From: SH-MAG3 sp035461245
Lineage (GTDB): Bacteria; Gemmatimonadota; Gemmatimonadetes; Longimicrobiales; RSA9
Length of the DNA stretch: 64,000 nucleotides
Assembly (NCBI GenBank): GCA_035461245.1
Contig: DATHVP010000082.1
Coordinates: 16,970 to 80,969 of the forward strand
Reading direction: 5' to 3'
The position numbers and the translations under genes are program-made. Shown here in pieces: positions 24,651 through 33,516 of the stretch; the stretch's first letter is position 1; each line of letters opens with the position of its first letter. Under the pieces are notes generated by a model. The model was not told the DNA's origin, did no database searches, and saw only the letters and a program-made list of their open reading frames with translations.

Positions 24651-27452
24651 ATGCGCGTTTACGAAGTAGCCAGAGAGTTCAAGGTCGAGGCGGAGAAGAT
24701 GTTGACGATCCTCCGCGGTATGGGCGCACGTGTAACGTCCGAGGCGTCGCAGGTGGATGACGCCACGGTCGCGAAGCTGCGTGCCCGCCTCGAGCGGGAG
24801 CGCCGTGCCGGCCACACCGACCTGGAGGTATCCCTCGAGGCCGTCGTCGAAGACGCGCAGCCGGCTGGCAAGCGGCGGCGCCGCCGCAAGGAAGACATCG
24901 TCGAGGAGCCGGCACCGGAGCCGGCTGAACCCGTGGCGGAGGCCGACTCCACGGCCGATGTCGCCGCTGATGCTGCCGACGCCATTGCCGCCGAAGCCGC
25001 CGAGGAGGCGGCCGCCGCCGGTGAGGATGTGGCGGAGGCCATAGACGAAGTGGCTGCCCGTCCGGAGGTGGAGGTCGTGGCTGCCGAGGCGCAGCCGGAA
25101 GCGCCCGAAGTGGAACCGGCCCCGGAGCCCGAGGAGGTGGCAGAGCCTGTCGCCGAGGCGCCGGAACCCGAGCCGGCTGCCGATGAGCCGGCCGCGGAAC
25201 CTGAGGCGCCGGCCGAGCCCGCCCAGCCGCCCATCCAGCCGGTGGCTTCGGCGAAGCCGCTGGAGGACTCGCGGCCACGTAACGTGCCCACGGAGGCGCA
25301 GAAGCCGAAGTTGCGGCGGGCTGCGGAAGTCCTGGGCAAGACGCCGCCGCGCCAGTCGCCGTCACCGGCGGCGAGTGCCGCGCCGGGCGGCCAGGTCCGC
25401 ATCCAGGCCGAGGGCTTCACGCCTGACGGCCGGCGCGCAGCCCCCAGCCAGTCGGCTGGCGCAGGCGCCAGTGCCGGCGGCGGTGCCGGCGGCAAGAAGG
25501 ACCGGAAGAAGAAGAAGCAGCGGCGGGTGGACCAGGACGCGGTGCAGGAGAACATCGCCCGCGTCATGAGCGAACTGAAGACGGGCGGCAAGAAGCGTCG
25601 CCACCGACGCGAGGAAGCGCCCGGCCGCGTCAGCATGGAGCAGGAGCGCCAGCGTCGCGCCGCCGAGGAAGCGACGACCGTTCGCGTGAACGAGTTCCTC
25701 ACGGTGTCCGAGCTGTCCCAGGTCATTGACGTGCCGGCCACGCAGATCGTGGCCAGCGCCTTCAAGAACCTCGGCCTGATGGTCACCATCAACCAGCGGC
25801 TGGACTTCGACCAGATCGAACTGCTGCTGGAGGAGTTCGGCTTCCGGGCCGTGCGCGAGGAAGAGTACGCCGGCGAGGCGGAGGAAACGGAGACGCCGGA
25901 CAAGCCGGAGGACCTGCAGCCTCGTCCGCCCATCGTCACCATCATGGGCCACGTGGACCATGGTAAGACGTCGCTGCTGGACTACATCCGCAAGACGAAC
26001 GTCATCGCGGGCGAGTCCGGCGGCATCACGCAGCACATCGGTGCGTACCACGTGGACCTGCAGGACGGCCGGTCCATCACGTTCCTGGACACGCCGGGCC
26101 ACGCAGCATTCACGGCCATGCGCGCCCGTGGAGCGGAGTTGACGGACATCGTGGTGCTGGTGGTGGCGGCGGACGACTCGGTGATGCCGCAGACCATCGA
26201 GGCCATCAGCCACGCGAAGAACGCCGGCGTCCCCATCATCGTAGCCGTCAACAAGATCGACCTGCCGGGTGCCGACCCGTCGAAGATCAAGCAGGACCTG
26301 CTGCAGCAGGGCGTGGTCGTCGAGGAGTTCGGCGGCGACGTGCTTTCGGCGGACGTCAGCGCCAAGAAGGGCACCGGCGTGGACGACCTGCTGGACAAGA
26401 TCCTGCTGCAGGCCGAGGTGCTGGACCTGAAGGCGAACCCGGACCGCGGTGCCCATGGCACGGTGGTCGAGGCCCAGCTGGACGTGGGCAAGGGTGCCGT
26501 CGCCACGGTACTGGTAACGAACGGCACGCTGAAGGTCGGTGACAGCTTCGTGTGTGGCCATTACGACGGCCGCATCCGCGCCATGCTCGACGAGCGAGGC
26601 AAGCCGGTCAACGAGGCGGGCCCGGGCATCCCGGTCCAGATCCTCGGTATCGCCGGCGTGCCGGGTGCCGGCGACGGGCTCATTGCCATGGACGCCGATC
26701 GCGCCAGCGAGATCTCCGGCACGCGCCAGCGGCTGGAGCGCGAGAAGCAGCTTCGCATCAAGAGCCGCGGCGTGAAGCTGACGGACATCAGCCGCATGCT
26801 GGCGGAAGGCAAGACGGCCACGCTGAACCTGATCATCAAGGGCGACGTGGACGGCTCGGTGCAGGCGCTGTCGGACTCGCTGCTGCAGCTTGGCACCAGC
26901 GAGGTCAAGGTGGAGGTCATTCACCGCGGTGTCGGCGCCATCAACGAGTCGGACGTGCTGCTGGCGACGTCGGCGGGTGCTGTCGTCATCGGCTTCCACG
27001 TCCGGCCCACGGCGGAGGCACGCCAGGTCGCCGCCCGCGAGGGTGTGGACGTCAAGCTGTACAGCATCATCTACGAGGCCGTGGAGGATGTGCGCGCCGC
27101 GCTGGAGGGCATGCTGGCGCCGGAGGAGAAGGAGGTCCTGCTGGGCGTCGCCGAGGTCCGGCAGCTGTTCAAGGTGCCGCGGGTCGGCACCATCGCCGGC
27201 TGCTATGTCACCGAAGGCACCATCGAACGCAAGGGCCGCGTCCGCGTGGTCCGTGAGGCCGTCCAGGTGTACGAGGGCGAGCTGGGCAGCCTGAAGCGCT
27301 TCAAGGACGATGTCCGCGAGGTACGCGAGGGCTTCGAATGCGGCCTCAATGTCGAGGGCTTCAACGACATCAAGATCGGCGACCATATCGAGTGCTACCG
27401 CGTCGAGTCCGTGGCGCGGACGCTCGCCAGTTCGGCGAACGCGGACAAGTAG
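24651..27452 (+). CDS. infB: Translation initiation factor IF-2
   Basis: GTPase that brings fMet-tRNA to the 30S subunit and promotes subunit joining. 933 residues. A long Ala/Pro/Glu-rich N-terminal region (about residues 60-290) with a basic patch (KKDRKKKKQRR) precedes the conserved core. G motifs: GHVDHGKTSLLD (about 432-443), GGITQHIGAY, DTPGHAAF, NKIDLPG, SAKKGTG. C-terminal domains run to CYRVESVARTLA. Standard nusA-ylxQ-infB-rbfA-truB context. Confidence 0.98.
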   Translation: MRVYEVAREFKVEAEKMLTILRGMGARVTSEASQVDDATVAKLRARLERERRAGHTDLEVSLEAVVEDAQPAGKRRRRRKEDIVEEPAPEPAEPVAEADSTADVAADAADAIAAEAAEEAAAAGEDVAEAIDEVAARPEVEVVAAEAQPEAPEVEPAPEPEEVAEPVAEAPEPEPAADEPAAEPEAPAEPAQPPIQPVASAKPLEDSRPRNVPTEAQKPKLRRAAEVLGKTPPRQSPSPAASAAPGGQVRIQAEGFTPDGRRAAPSQSAGAGASAGGGAGGKKDRKKKKQRRVDQDAVQENIARVMSELKTGGKKRRHRREEAPGRVSMEQERQRRAAEEATTVRVNEFLTVSELSQVIDVPATQIVASAFKNLGLMVTINQRLDFDQIELLLEEFGFRAVREEEYAGEAEETETPDKPEDLQPRPPIVTIMGHVDHGKTSLLDYIRKTNVIAGESGGITQHIGAYHVDLQDGRSITFLDTPGHAAFTAMRARGAELTDIVVLVVAADDSVMPQTIEAISHAKNAGVPIIVAVNKIDLPGADPSKIKQDLLQQGVVVEEFGGDVLSADVSAKKGTGVDDLLDKILLQAEVLDLKANPDRGAHGTVVEAQLDVGKGAVATVLVTNGTLKVGDSFVCGHYDGRIRAMLDERGKPVNEAGPGIPVQILGIAGVPGAGDGLIAMDADRASEISGTRQRLEREKQLRIKSRGVKLTDISRMLAEGKTATLNLIIKGDVDGSVQALSDSLLQLGTSEVKVEVIHRGVGAINESDVLLATSAGAVVIGFHVRPTAEARQVAAREGVDVKLYSIIYEAVEDVRAALEGMLAPEEKEVLLGVAEVRQLFKVPRVGTIAGCYVTEGTIERKGRVRVVREAVQVYEGELGSLKRFKDDVREVREGFECGLNVEGFNDIKIGDHIECYRVESVARTLASSANADK

Positions 27453-27497
27453 CCGGCGCGGCCGGCCGGCCGCGTCGCCGGCGCGAGGGAGGTCAGT

Positions 27498-27779
27498 GTG
27501 GTGGTGGGCGTCATCGTCTGGGAGCTGGAGATCCTCGGCGCCCAGTCGCTGAAGGACAAGCGCCGGGTGGTCAGCAGCCTGAAGGAACGGCTGCGATCGC
27601 GGTTCAAGGTCTCGGCGGCGGAAACGCGGCATCAGGACCTCTGGCAGCGCGCCGAAATCGCGGTGGCCGTCGTCGGCGGGGAGCAGTACCACGTGACGGA
27701 CGTGCTGGACTCGGCGGACCGCCTGGTGACGGGGGACATGAGGGCGAGGGTCATATCCGCGAGGCGGACCTACTACTGA
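27498..27779 (+). CDS. DUF503 (YlxP-like) protein
   Basis: 93 residues from GTG, with GAGGGAGG five bases upstream. Family signature: VGVIVWELEILGAQSLKDKRRVVSSLKERLRSRF, here read as consecutive pieces, and a C-terminal beta strand ending RRTYY. DUF503/YlxP commonly sits between infB and rbfA, as here. Probably a ribosome- or RNA-associated protein; function not established. Confidence 0.88.
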   Translation: MVVGVIVWELEILGAQSLKDKRRVVSSLKERLRSRFKVSAAETRHQDLWQRAEIAVAVVGGEQYHVTDVLDSADRLVTGDMRARVISARRTYY

Positions 27780-27797
27780 GCCCGTGAATTGCAGCTG

Positions 27798-27827
27798 ACG
27801 GCCGCGCTTCGGTGCGGCCGTTTTCTT
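27798..27827 (+). terminator. Intrinsic terminator between DUF503 gene and rbfA
   Basis: ACGGCCGCGC, UUCG tetraloop, then the complementary arm, followed by TTTTCTT. It is a strong hairpin in the middle of what is normally one operon, so it may partially separate rbfA-truB-ribF from infB. Confidence 0.7.
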
Positions 27828-27844
27828 GAGGGGGAGGGCAGGGC

Positions 27845-28324
27845 ATGGCGAAGAAGCGTGTGGCGCGGCTGAACGAACAGCTCAAGCGCGAACTGACGCA
27901 GCTGCTGCGGTTCGAGGTGAAGGACCCGCGCATCGGACTCATCACCATCAACGACGTGGAGGTCACGCCCGACCTTTATCACGCCAAAGTCTTCTGGACA
28001 ATGCAGGGCAGCGACGAAGAGCGCGACCAGGCACTGGAGGGGCTGCGTGCCGCCTCCGGGTTCCTGCGCGGCGAGCTCGGCCGCCGCATGCACATCCGGC
28101 GCGCGCCGGACCTGCACTTCGCCTTTGACAACACGCTCGAGCATGCCATGCACATCGAGCGGTTGCTGAAGGAGGCGCGGACCAGCTCGCCGGAACCGGT
28201 GGACGACGACGTTGCCTCCGCCGGCGACGCTGGTTCGGCCGACGTCGCTGATTCCGACGATGTCGTGTCCCACGACGACGTCGCAGCCGACGAGCCTCGG
28301 CGTCCCGGCGGGCATGACGACTGA
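27845..28324 (+). CDS. rbfA: 30S ribosome-binding factor RbfA
   Basis: 159 residues; ATG after GGGGGAGGGCAGGGC. KH-like fold signature: RVARLNEQLKRELTQLL, VKDPRIGLITINDVEVTPDL, AKVFW, and LGRRMHIRRAPDLHFAFD. About 35 extra C-terminal residues are acidic (DDDVASAGDAGS) and beyond the usual length. 16S rRNA maturation and cold adaptation. The end overlaps truB by 11 nt. Confidence 0.94.
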   Translation: MAKKRVARLNEQLKRELTQLLRFEVKDPRIGLITINDVEVTPDLYHAKVFWTMQGSDEERDQALEGLRAASGFLRGELGRRMHIRRAPDLHFAFDNTLEHAMHIERLLKEARTSSPEPVDDDVASAGDAGSADVADSDDVVSHDDVAADEPRRPGGHDD

Positions 28325-29189
28325 CGTGCCGCTGGAAGGCGTGCTGCCCGTGGACAAGCCCATCGGGCCCACATCCCATGATGTAGTCGGCGCCGTCCGC
28401 CGTGCGTTGCGTACGCGCCGTGTCGGCCACACCGGTACGCTGGACCCGTTCGCGTCGGGGTTGCTCCTGGTCTGCGTGGGCAGCGCCACGCGCATCGCCG
28501 AGTACCTCACCGGGCTGAACAAGCGCTACGCGGCCCAGGTGCGCCTCGGCGTGGCCACCGACACGGACGACGCCACCGGCGCTGTCCTGTCCGAGGCCGG
28601 TGCGACAGCCATCACGCGCGCTGCCGTCGAGGCCGTACTCGCCGGCATGACCGGCGACGTGCTGCAGCGGCCGCCGGCGTACTCGGCGAAGAAGGTGGCA
28701 GGCGAGCGTGCGTATGCCGCCGCGCGGGCCGGTCGCGCGCTGGAGCTGGAGCCGGTGCGCGTGCGCATCGACGAGCTGCGCATCACCGTGTTCGAGCCGC
28801 CCGTGCTGGAACTGGACGTGGCGTGCGGCAGCGGCACGTACATTCGGGCCATTGCCCGGGACCTGGGTGAGGCGCTGGGTGTGGGCGCTCACCTGAGCGC
28901 GCTTCGGCGGACGCGGGTGGGCGACCACGACGTCGCGGGTGCCGTGCCCGTGGCCGAACTGGGCGATACCGACCGTGTGCGCGCCGCCATGATCCCTTCC
29001 GCCGACGCGCTGTCCGGCATGCCGAAGGTGACGCTGGACGAGGGGCAACTGGCGCATATCCGCCATGGCCGGCCGGTAAAGGCAGCACCGGGCGACGACG
29101 GCGTAGTCGCCCTCGTCGCGTCGGGCACCCTCGTCGCCATCGGCCAGCGCACCGGCGACGTGATCCGCCCGCGCAAGGTGATGGCATGA
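28314..29189 (+). CDS. truB: tRNA pseudouridine(55) synthase
   Basis: 291 residues. Begins at the ATG overlapping rbfA; homology starts at GVLPVDKPIGPTSHDVV. The catalytic block is RRVGHTGTLDPFASG, with Asp as nucleophile, then YAAQVRLGVATDTDD, RPPAYSAKKVAGERAY, and CGSGTYIRAIARDLGE. Modifies U55 in the tRNA T-loop. ATGA overlap with ribF. Confidence 0.96.
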   Translation: MTTDVPLEGVLPVDKPIGPTSHDVVGAVRRALRTRRVGHTGTLDPFASGLLLVCVGSATRIAEYLTGLNKRYAAQVRLGVATDTDDATGAVLSEAGATAITRAAVEAVLAGMTGDVLQRPPAYSAKKVAGERAYAAARAGRALELEPVRVRIDELRITVFEPPVLELDVACGSGTYIRAIARDLGEALGVGAHLSALRRTRVGDHDVAGAVPVAELGDTDRVRAAMIPSADALSGMPKVTLDEGQLAHIRHGRPVKAAPGDDGVVALVASGTLVAIGQRTGDVIRPRKVMA

Positions 29190-30094
29190 GCACGGCGGCT
29201 CCCAGTGTCGTCACTGTCGGCACGTTCGACGGCGTGCACCGCGGCCACTGGCAGGTGCTGGAGGCGCTGGCCCGTGCGGCGCACCAGCATGACGCGCGCA
29301 GTGTGCTGGTCACGTTCGACCCGCACCCGCTGCGCATCGTACGGCCGGAGGCCGCCCCGCCGCTCCTCAGCACGCCCGCCGAGAAGATGGAGATCCTCGC
29401 CCAGGCCGACATTGACCGCGTCGCGTTCCTGCGCTTCACCAGGGAACTCGCGGCGTTCTCGCCCGAGACGTTCGTCGAGAAGGTGCTCATCGGCCGGTTC
29501 AACATGGTGCACCTGGTCATCGGGTACGACCACGGCTTCGGCCGCGGCCGCTCCGGCGACGTGGAGACGCTGAAGGAGATCGGTGCGCGCATGGGCTTCG
29601 GCGTGGACGTCGTGGCACCGGTGGACGACGGCTCGGAGCCGGTATCGTCGTCGCGCATCCGCCGCGCACTCCAGGACGGCGACGTCGCCGCGGCCGCCCG
29701 CGGGCTCGGCCGGCCGTATTCGGTGACGGGGACGGTGGTGCGCGGCGAGGGTGCGGGGCGGAAGTTGGGCTTTCCCACGGCGAACCTGGACGTGGGCAGC
29801 AGCGACAAGCTCATCCCCCGCGAGGGCATCTACGCCGTGCGCGCGGCGCTGCGGGACCGCATCGTGGACGGCGTGCTGCACCTGGGCCCGCGGCCGACGT
29901 TCGCCGGGCTGCCGCCGTCGGTGGAGCTGCACATCTTCGATTTCGACGGCGACCTCTACGGCCACCGCATCCGCGTGGACTTCATCGAGCGGATCCGCGA
30001 CATCGCCGCGTTTACGTCGGTGGATGGTCTGGTACGCGCCATGGCGGCGGACTGCGAGGAGGGACGGCGGCTGCTGGCGGAACGGGGGGCGTGA
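29186..30094 (+). CDS. ribF: Bifunctional riboflavin kinase / FMN adenylyltransferase
   Basis: 302 residues. N-terminal FAD synthetase domain: VTVGTFDGVHRGHWQVL, TFDPHPLRIV, VIGYDHGFGRGRSGD, VSSSRIRRALQDGDV. C-terminal riboflavin kinase domain: GRKLGFPTANLDV, GIYAV and HIFDFDGDLYGHRIRVDFIERIRD. Produces FMN and FAD. No FMN riboswitch is possible upstream because the start overlaps truB. Confidence 0.96.
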   Translation: MSTAAPSVVTVGTFDGVHRGHWQVLEALARAAHQHDARSVLVTFDPHPLRIVRPEAAPPLLSTPAEKMEILAQADIDRVAFLRFTRELAAFSPETFVEKVLIGRFNMVHLVIGYDHGFGRGRSGDVETLKEIGARMGFGVDVVAPVDDGSEPVSSSRIRRALQDGDVAAAARGLGRPYSVTGTVVRGEGAGRKLGFPTANLDVGSSDKLIPREGIYAVRAALRDRIVDGVLHLGPRPTFAGLPPSVELHIFDFDGDLYGHRIRVDFIERIRDIAAFTSVDGLVRAMAADCEEGRRLLAERGA

Positions 30095-30568
30095 GGTCAT
30101 GCGACCTGGAGGCAGCTCGCGCCTGGTCGCCGCGCTGGCCTTGAGGATGCCCGCTTTCAATCACGGGCTGATCGGGGACACCATCTGGTTCTCGGAGATG
30201 GCCGGCGGCCGCTTTGGGCCCTGACGACGCGGTGTGGCTCAGGCTGTCCGCCGCGGAGCCGGGAACGGAGTCCGATTGGCTGGTTCTCGATTCCGGGCTG
30301 AACGCCGTCGGGCGTGCACGGATGCCCGGCAACGTGCTGTCGGCCTCGTATCTGCCCGACGGGCGGTGGTGGGTTACGGGTGGAGCACGTACGAACCACG
30401 GCCATGCGATTGCTGCGGACACACCCACTGCGCGCCGCCGATGCCCTGCAACTCGCCGCGGCCCTGGCCTGGGCGCCGGCTCCCGCCGGCGACGTCTTCG
30501 TCACACTGGACGAGCGCCTCGCCACGGCGGCGACGCTGGAAGGGTTCACGGTGCTGCCGGCGGATTGA
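30095..30568 (+). pseudogene. Gene debris: beta-propeller-like and VapC-like remnants
   Basis: No intact gene fits in these 474 bp. Around 30150-30390, fragments in two frames (FNHGLIGDTIWFSEMA, then PDDAVWLRLS, DWLVLDSGL and SYLPDGRWWV) look like the end of a six-bladed beta-propeller protein broken by a frameshift. From 30404 to the stop at 30568, a separate piece (LRAADALQLAAAL, VFVTLDERLATAA, EGFTVLP) matches the C-terminal third of PIN-domain VapC toxins. Neither has its N-terminal part. Likely erosion at an accessory junction before the HipA-like pair. Confidence 0.5.
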
Positions 30569-30570
30569 GG

Positions 30571-30981
30571 TCAGGCGTCCGGTGGTCGCACTCCCAGTAC
30601 CAGTTCCTCGAACAACTCATCCAGCGCCCTGGCCGGGTCGGCGCAGAGGCCGGAGTGCACTGGGGAACTCTGGAGCACGTCGGACCGTGGCGCGCTGAGC
30701 CAGTGGAACCGCTCGGAGGTCGGCAGCAGGGCGATGGGGCCGGCATCGGTGTCGCCCCGGCAGACGGCCGCCATGGAGCGGATGTAGCGAGCCAGCAGCT
30801 CGGTGTCGAGGTCGGGGGCCAGGGCCCGGAGGGCGGCCTCGTCGCTGATGGCGCGCATTGCCAGGAACTCGGCGGTGCGGGCGTGCAGCGTGACGCCCAC
30901 ATTGACGAACGCGCCAACGTGGACATGGGGCACGACCCGGAGCACGGCGAAGCTGTACGGGACCAGCGGGGCAGCGCTCAT
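30571..30981 (-). CDS. DUF3037 protein
   Basis: 136 residues. Family features: N-terminal PYSFAVLRVVPHVHVGAFVNVGVTLHA, a mid helix DLDTELLARYIRSM, and a C-terminal helix ALDELFEELVLG. DUF3037 genes are commonly adjacent to a HipA-like kinase gene; here the two overlap by 4 nt (30978-30981). Function unknown; presumably acts with the kinase. Its stop is next to gene debris including a VapC-like fragment. Confidence 0.82.
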   Translation of the reverse strand: MSAAPLVPYSFAVLRVVPHVHVGAFVNVGVTLHARTAEFLAMRAISDEAALRALAPDLDTELLARYIRSMAAVCRGDTDAGPIALLPTSERFHWLSAPRSDVLQSSPVHSGLCADPARALDELFEELVLGVRPPDA

Positions 30982-31811
30982 CGCCGTGCCCTCACGGGTA
31001 CGGGTGGCTGCGCCAGCGCGACGACGCGGGCTTCCGCGGCCGCGGTCACAAAATGGCGAGGCGCCTCGAGGCGGGCGGCAAGGAATTCGACGTAGCGATG
31101 TCGTGCGTCATCCGGTGACCCGAACTCGCCGCGGAGGAGGCGGTCCGCCAGCAACCCGTCGGGCACACGTCGCATGATATCCTCCAACACTGCGCGGGGC
31201 AGGCGGGCCGTGCAATCGACGTCGGCGGCCTCGAGGTCCTGGGCATGCGTCAGCAGCACGTGGTCCTTCACGAGGGGAAAGGGCGCGCGGGCCCGCTCCG
31301 GCGTGGCAGACGGCCAGTCATGGTGCACGTACAGCGCCGCGCCATGGTCAATCAGCCAGACGCGGCGGTCGTGCACCAGCAGGTTGGTGTTGCGGTGCGA
31401 GCGGTCGGGGTTCAGCACGAAGGCGTCCAGCCACACGATCCGGGCCGCCACCTCCGGCGTCACCAGGTCGCCAGCGGCGGCCAGGGCGAAGTTGAACGCG
31501 CCGTCCAGGTAGCGCAGCCCCACGTTGATGCCGTGGCTGGCGCGGAGCAGGTCCTGGATCTCGGGATCCGGTTCACCGGTGCCAAAGGACGGCAGCAGGT
31601 CCACCGCGGCCAGGTCCGGCGCGTCCAGGCCCAGCGCCCGGGCCATGGAGCCCACGACGATCTCCGCGATGAGGGCCTTGGGCCCCTGGCCGGCGCCGCG
31701 GAACTTGACGACATACAGCCCGTCGTCGGTGTCCACGATAGCCGGCAGCGAGCCCCCCTCCCGGAGGGGCTGGATGTAGCGGAGCGCGGTGAGCGTTGGC
31801 AGTGCGTGCAT
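30978..31811 (-). CDS. HipA-like kinase (HipA_2 type), paired with DUF3037
   Basis: 277 residues from the ATG at 31811; upstream codons in this frame are not family-like. Kinase landmarks: a lysine in YVVKFRGAGQGPKALIAEI, a catalytic block DAFVLNPDRSHRNTNLL, and LIDHGAALYVHHDW in the place of the metal-binding DFG. It lacks the HipA N-terminal subdomain and there is no HipB antitoxin neighbour. With DUF3037 it forms a conserved but uncharacterised two-gene unit. A TATACT lies just 6 nt upstream of the ATG, suggesting a leaderless message. Confidence 0.8.
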   Translation of the reverse strand: MHALPTLTALRYIQPLREGGSLPAIVDTDDGLYVVKFRGAGQGPKALIAEIVVGSMARALGLDAPDLAAVDLLPSFGTGEPDPEIQDLLRASHGINVGLRYLDGAFNFALAAAGDLVTPEVAARIVWLDAFVLNPDRSHRNTNLLVHDRRVWLIDHGAALYVHHDWPSATPERARAPFPLVKDHVLLTHAQDLEAADVDCTARLPRAVLEDIMRRVPDGLLADRLLRGEFGSPDDARHRYVEFLAARLEAPRHFVTAAAEARVVALAQPPVPVRARR

Positions 31812-31824
31812 GGGGCAGTATACT
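31796..31824 (+). promoter_or_regulatory. Promoter for TPR gene, with shared divergent -10
   Basis: Plus strand: TTGGCA (31796-31801), 17-nt spacer, TATACT (31819-31824), both 5/6. The palindrome AGTATACT (31817-31824) also gives TATACT on the minus strand, 18 nt from a weak TTGTGG, pointing at the HipA-like gene. The plus-strand -35 lies inside the first codons of that gene. Confidence 0.6.
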
Positions 31825-31862
31825 TGCCGGCATTCCGACTCCACAATTCCACCGCGCGTACC

Positions 31863-33455
31863 ATGCGATTTCTCGCCCCCTTTGCCGTCGCCTGCCTCTG
31901 GGCATCGAGTGCTGCTGCGCAGAGCAGCGCCCATCAGGACCATGACCGCGACCGCATGCCGCTGTATGGCGAGCGGTTGGGGAGCTACACATGGCCGGTG
32001 GCGACGACGTCGCCGACCGCCCAGGCGTACTTCGACCAGGGCGTGCGGCTGATGTACGCGTACACGCCGGGCGACGCGCTGCGCTCGTTCGTCGAGGCGC
32101 GCACGGAGGATCCGGAGTGCGCCATGTGCTGGTGGGGTGAGGCCTGGGCAGTGGGGCCGTACCTGAACGGCGGTATGCGGCCAGCGGACGTACCGGCGGC
32201 CTATGCGGCGGCGCAGCGTGCGGTCCAGCTCTCTGGCCGCGTCAGTGAAGTGGAGCGGGCCCTCATCAGCGCCCTCGCGGTGCGCTATGCGCCGGCACAC
32301 CCGGCCGACGGCCGGCGCGGGCTGGACTCGGCGTACGTGAACGCCATGGCGGACGTGTACGCGCGCTTCCCGGATCACGTGGAGGTGGCGACGCTCTACG
32401 CCGACGCCCTGATGCTCCTCGAACCGCGTCGCGGCGTCTGGCCGCTGGAGAAGGCGTCAGTGGCGCTGATCCACCGGGTGCTGGAGGGCGCGCTGTCGCG
32501 TGACATCGGGCACCCCGGTGCGTGCCACGCCTACGTGCACGCCACCGAGACCACACCGAAGGTGACGGAGGCGCAGGCGTGCGCGGACCTGCTGGGCGCG
32601 TCCATCCCCGGGGCGAGCCACATCAACCACATGCCGTCGCACACCTACAACCGCGTGGGCCGCTGGGGCGATGCCACCCGGTCCAACATCGAGGCGTGGC
32701 AGACGGACGTGCGCGCCGGCGACGGCGACGGCTTCGCCATCTACCCCGCCCACAACCTGCACATGCTGCTGTTCTCGGCGAGCATGGACGGTCAGGGTGC
32801 CCTGGCCCAGCAGGCCGCCCGGGACTACGCCCGGCTGGCGCCCAACGACGGACACGGCTTTCTGGCGCTGGTGCTCGTTCGCTTCGGCCGGTTCCGGGAC
32901 GCGCTGGAGATCACGAATGCGCCGGCGCACCCCATCCATCAGGGCTTCATCGGGTTTGCCCGGGGGATGGCGCACCTGCGGCTGGGCTCGGTGGACAGCG
33001 CCGGCATGTACGCGGCGCTTGTGGACTCGCTGGCGGCGCATGCGCCTGCGAACCGGATGCTGCGCCAGCACGCGCCGGCGCAGATGCTGGGCATCACCGG
33101 CGGCATCCTGCGGGGCGAGATCCTGCGCTACGAGAGCCGGGTGGCCGAGGCGATGGAGGCTTTCGAGGAGGCAGTGCGGCTGGAAGGCATGCTGGTCTAC
33201 GACGAGCCGGAACCCATCCCCTTCAGCGCCCGGGACTTTCTGGGCGCCCTGCTGCTGGAGCAGGGCAGGGCCGCTGAGGCGCAGCGGGTCTACGAGGAGG
33301 CGCTGGTGGCCCGGCCCAATAACGGCTGGAGCCTGGTGGGTCTCGAGGCGGCGCTGCGAGCGCAGGGACGGGTGGCCGAGGCGGACGACGTCGGCGCCCG
33401 ATTCCGCCGGGCGTGGGAGCGGTCGGAGGTGTGGCTGCCGGCGTCCCGGTTCTGA
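31863..33455 (+). CDS. Secreted tetratricopeptide-repeat protein, metalloprotein-like
   Basis: 530 residues with a signal peptide cleaved after SSAAAQ. TPR-like helical repeats begin with AYFDQGVRLMYAYTPGDALRS and recur near the C-terminus (AMEAFEEAVRLEGM, AEAQRVYEEALVARP). Conserved-looking CAMCWWGEAWAVGP, HPGACHAYVHATE and HINHMPSHTYNRVGRW, with several histidines, suggest metal or ligand binding in the middle. Probably periplasmic. Similar TPR proteins are common in soil bacteria without assigned function. Confidence 0.78.
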   Translation: MRFLAPFAVACLWASSAAAQSSAHQDHDRDRMPLYGERLGSYTWPVATTSPTAQAYFDQGVRLMYAYTPGDALRSFVEARTEDPECAMCWWGEAWAVGPYLNGGMRPADVPAAYAAAQRAVQLSGRVSEVERALISALAVRYAPAHPADGRRGLDSAYVNAMADVYARFPDHVEVATLYADALMLLEPRRGVWPLEKASVALIHRVLEGALSRDIGHPGACHAYVHATETTPKVTEAQACADLLGASIPGASHINHMPSHTYNRVGRWGDATRSNIEAWQTDVRAGDGDGFAIYPAHNLHMLLFSASMDGQGALAQQAARDYARLAPNDGHGFLALVLVRFGRFRDALEITNAPAHPIHQGFIGFARGMAHLRLGSVDSAGMYAALVDSLAAHAPANRMLRQHAPAQMLGITGGILRGEILRYESRVAEAMEAFEEAVRLEGMLVYDEPEPIPFSARDFLGALLLEQGRAAEAQRVYEEALVARPNNGWSLVGLEAALRAQGRVAEADDVGARFRRAWERSEVWLPASRF

Positions 33456-33459
33456 CAGC

Positions 33460-33479
33460 GCAGCCGCCGGTGCGGCTGC
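33460..33479. terminator. Hairpin between convergent TPR and ASRT genes
   Basis: GCAGCCGC, loop CGGT, GCGGCTGC: perfect 8-bp stem just after the TPR stop. No U-tract on either strand, so only a weak or stem-only terminator. Confidence 0.4.
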
Positions 33480-33516
33480 CCGCGGAATGCCGACTCGCCG
33501 GTCCCGGCGCACCTGC

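Noticed and set aside
25362..27692. 776-codon minus-strand frame opposite infB
   Set aside because: Shadow of infB codon bias; His/Asp/Leu/Arg composition typical of such antisense frames.
30404..30568. Functional VapC toxin
   Set aside because: Only the C-terminal third of a PIN domain is present, without the N-terminal acidic residues or an antitoxin gene.
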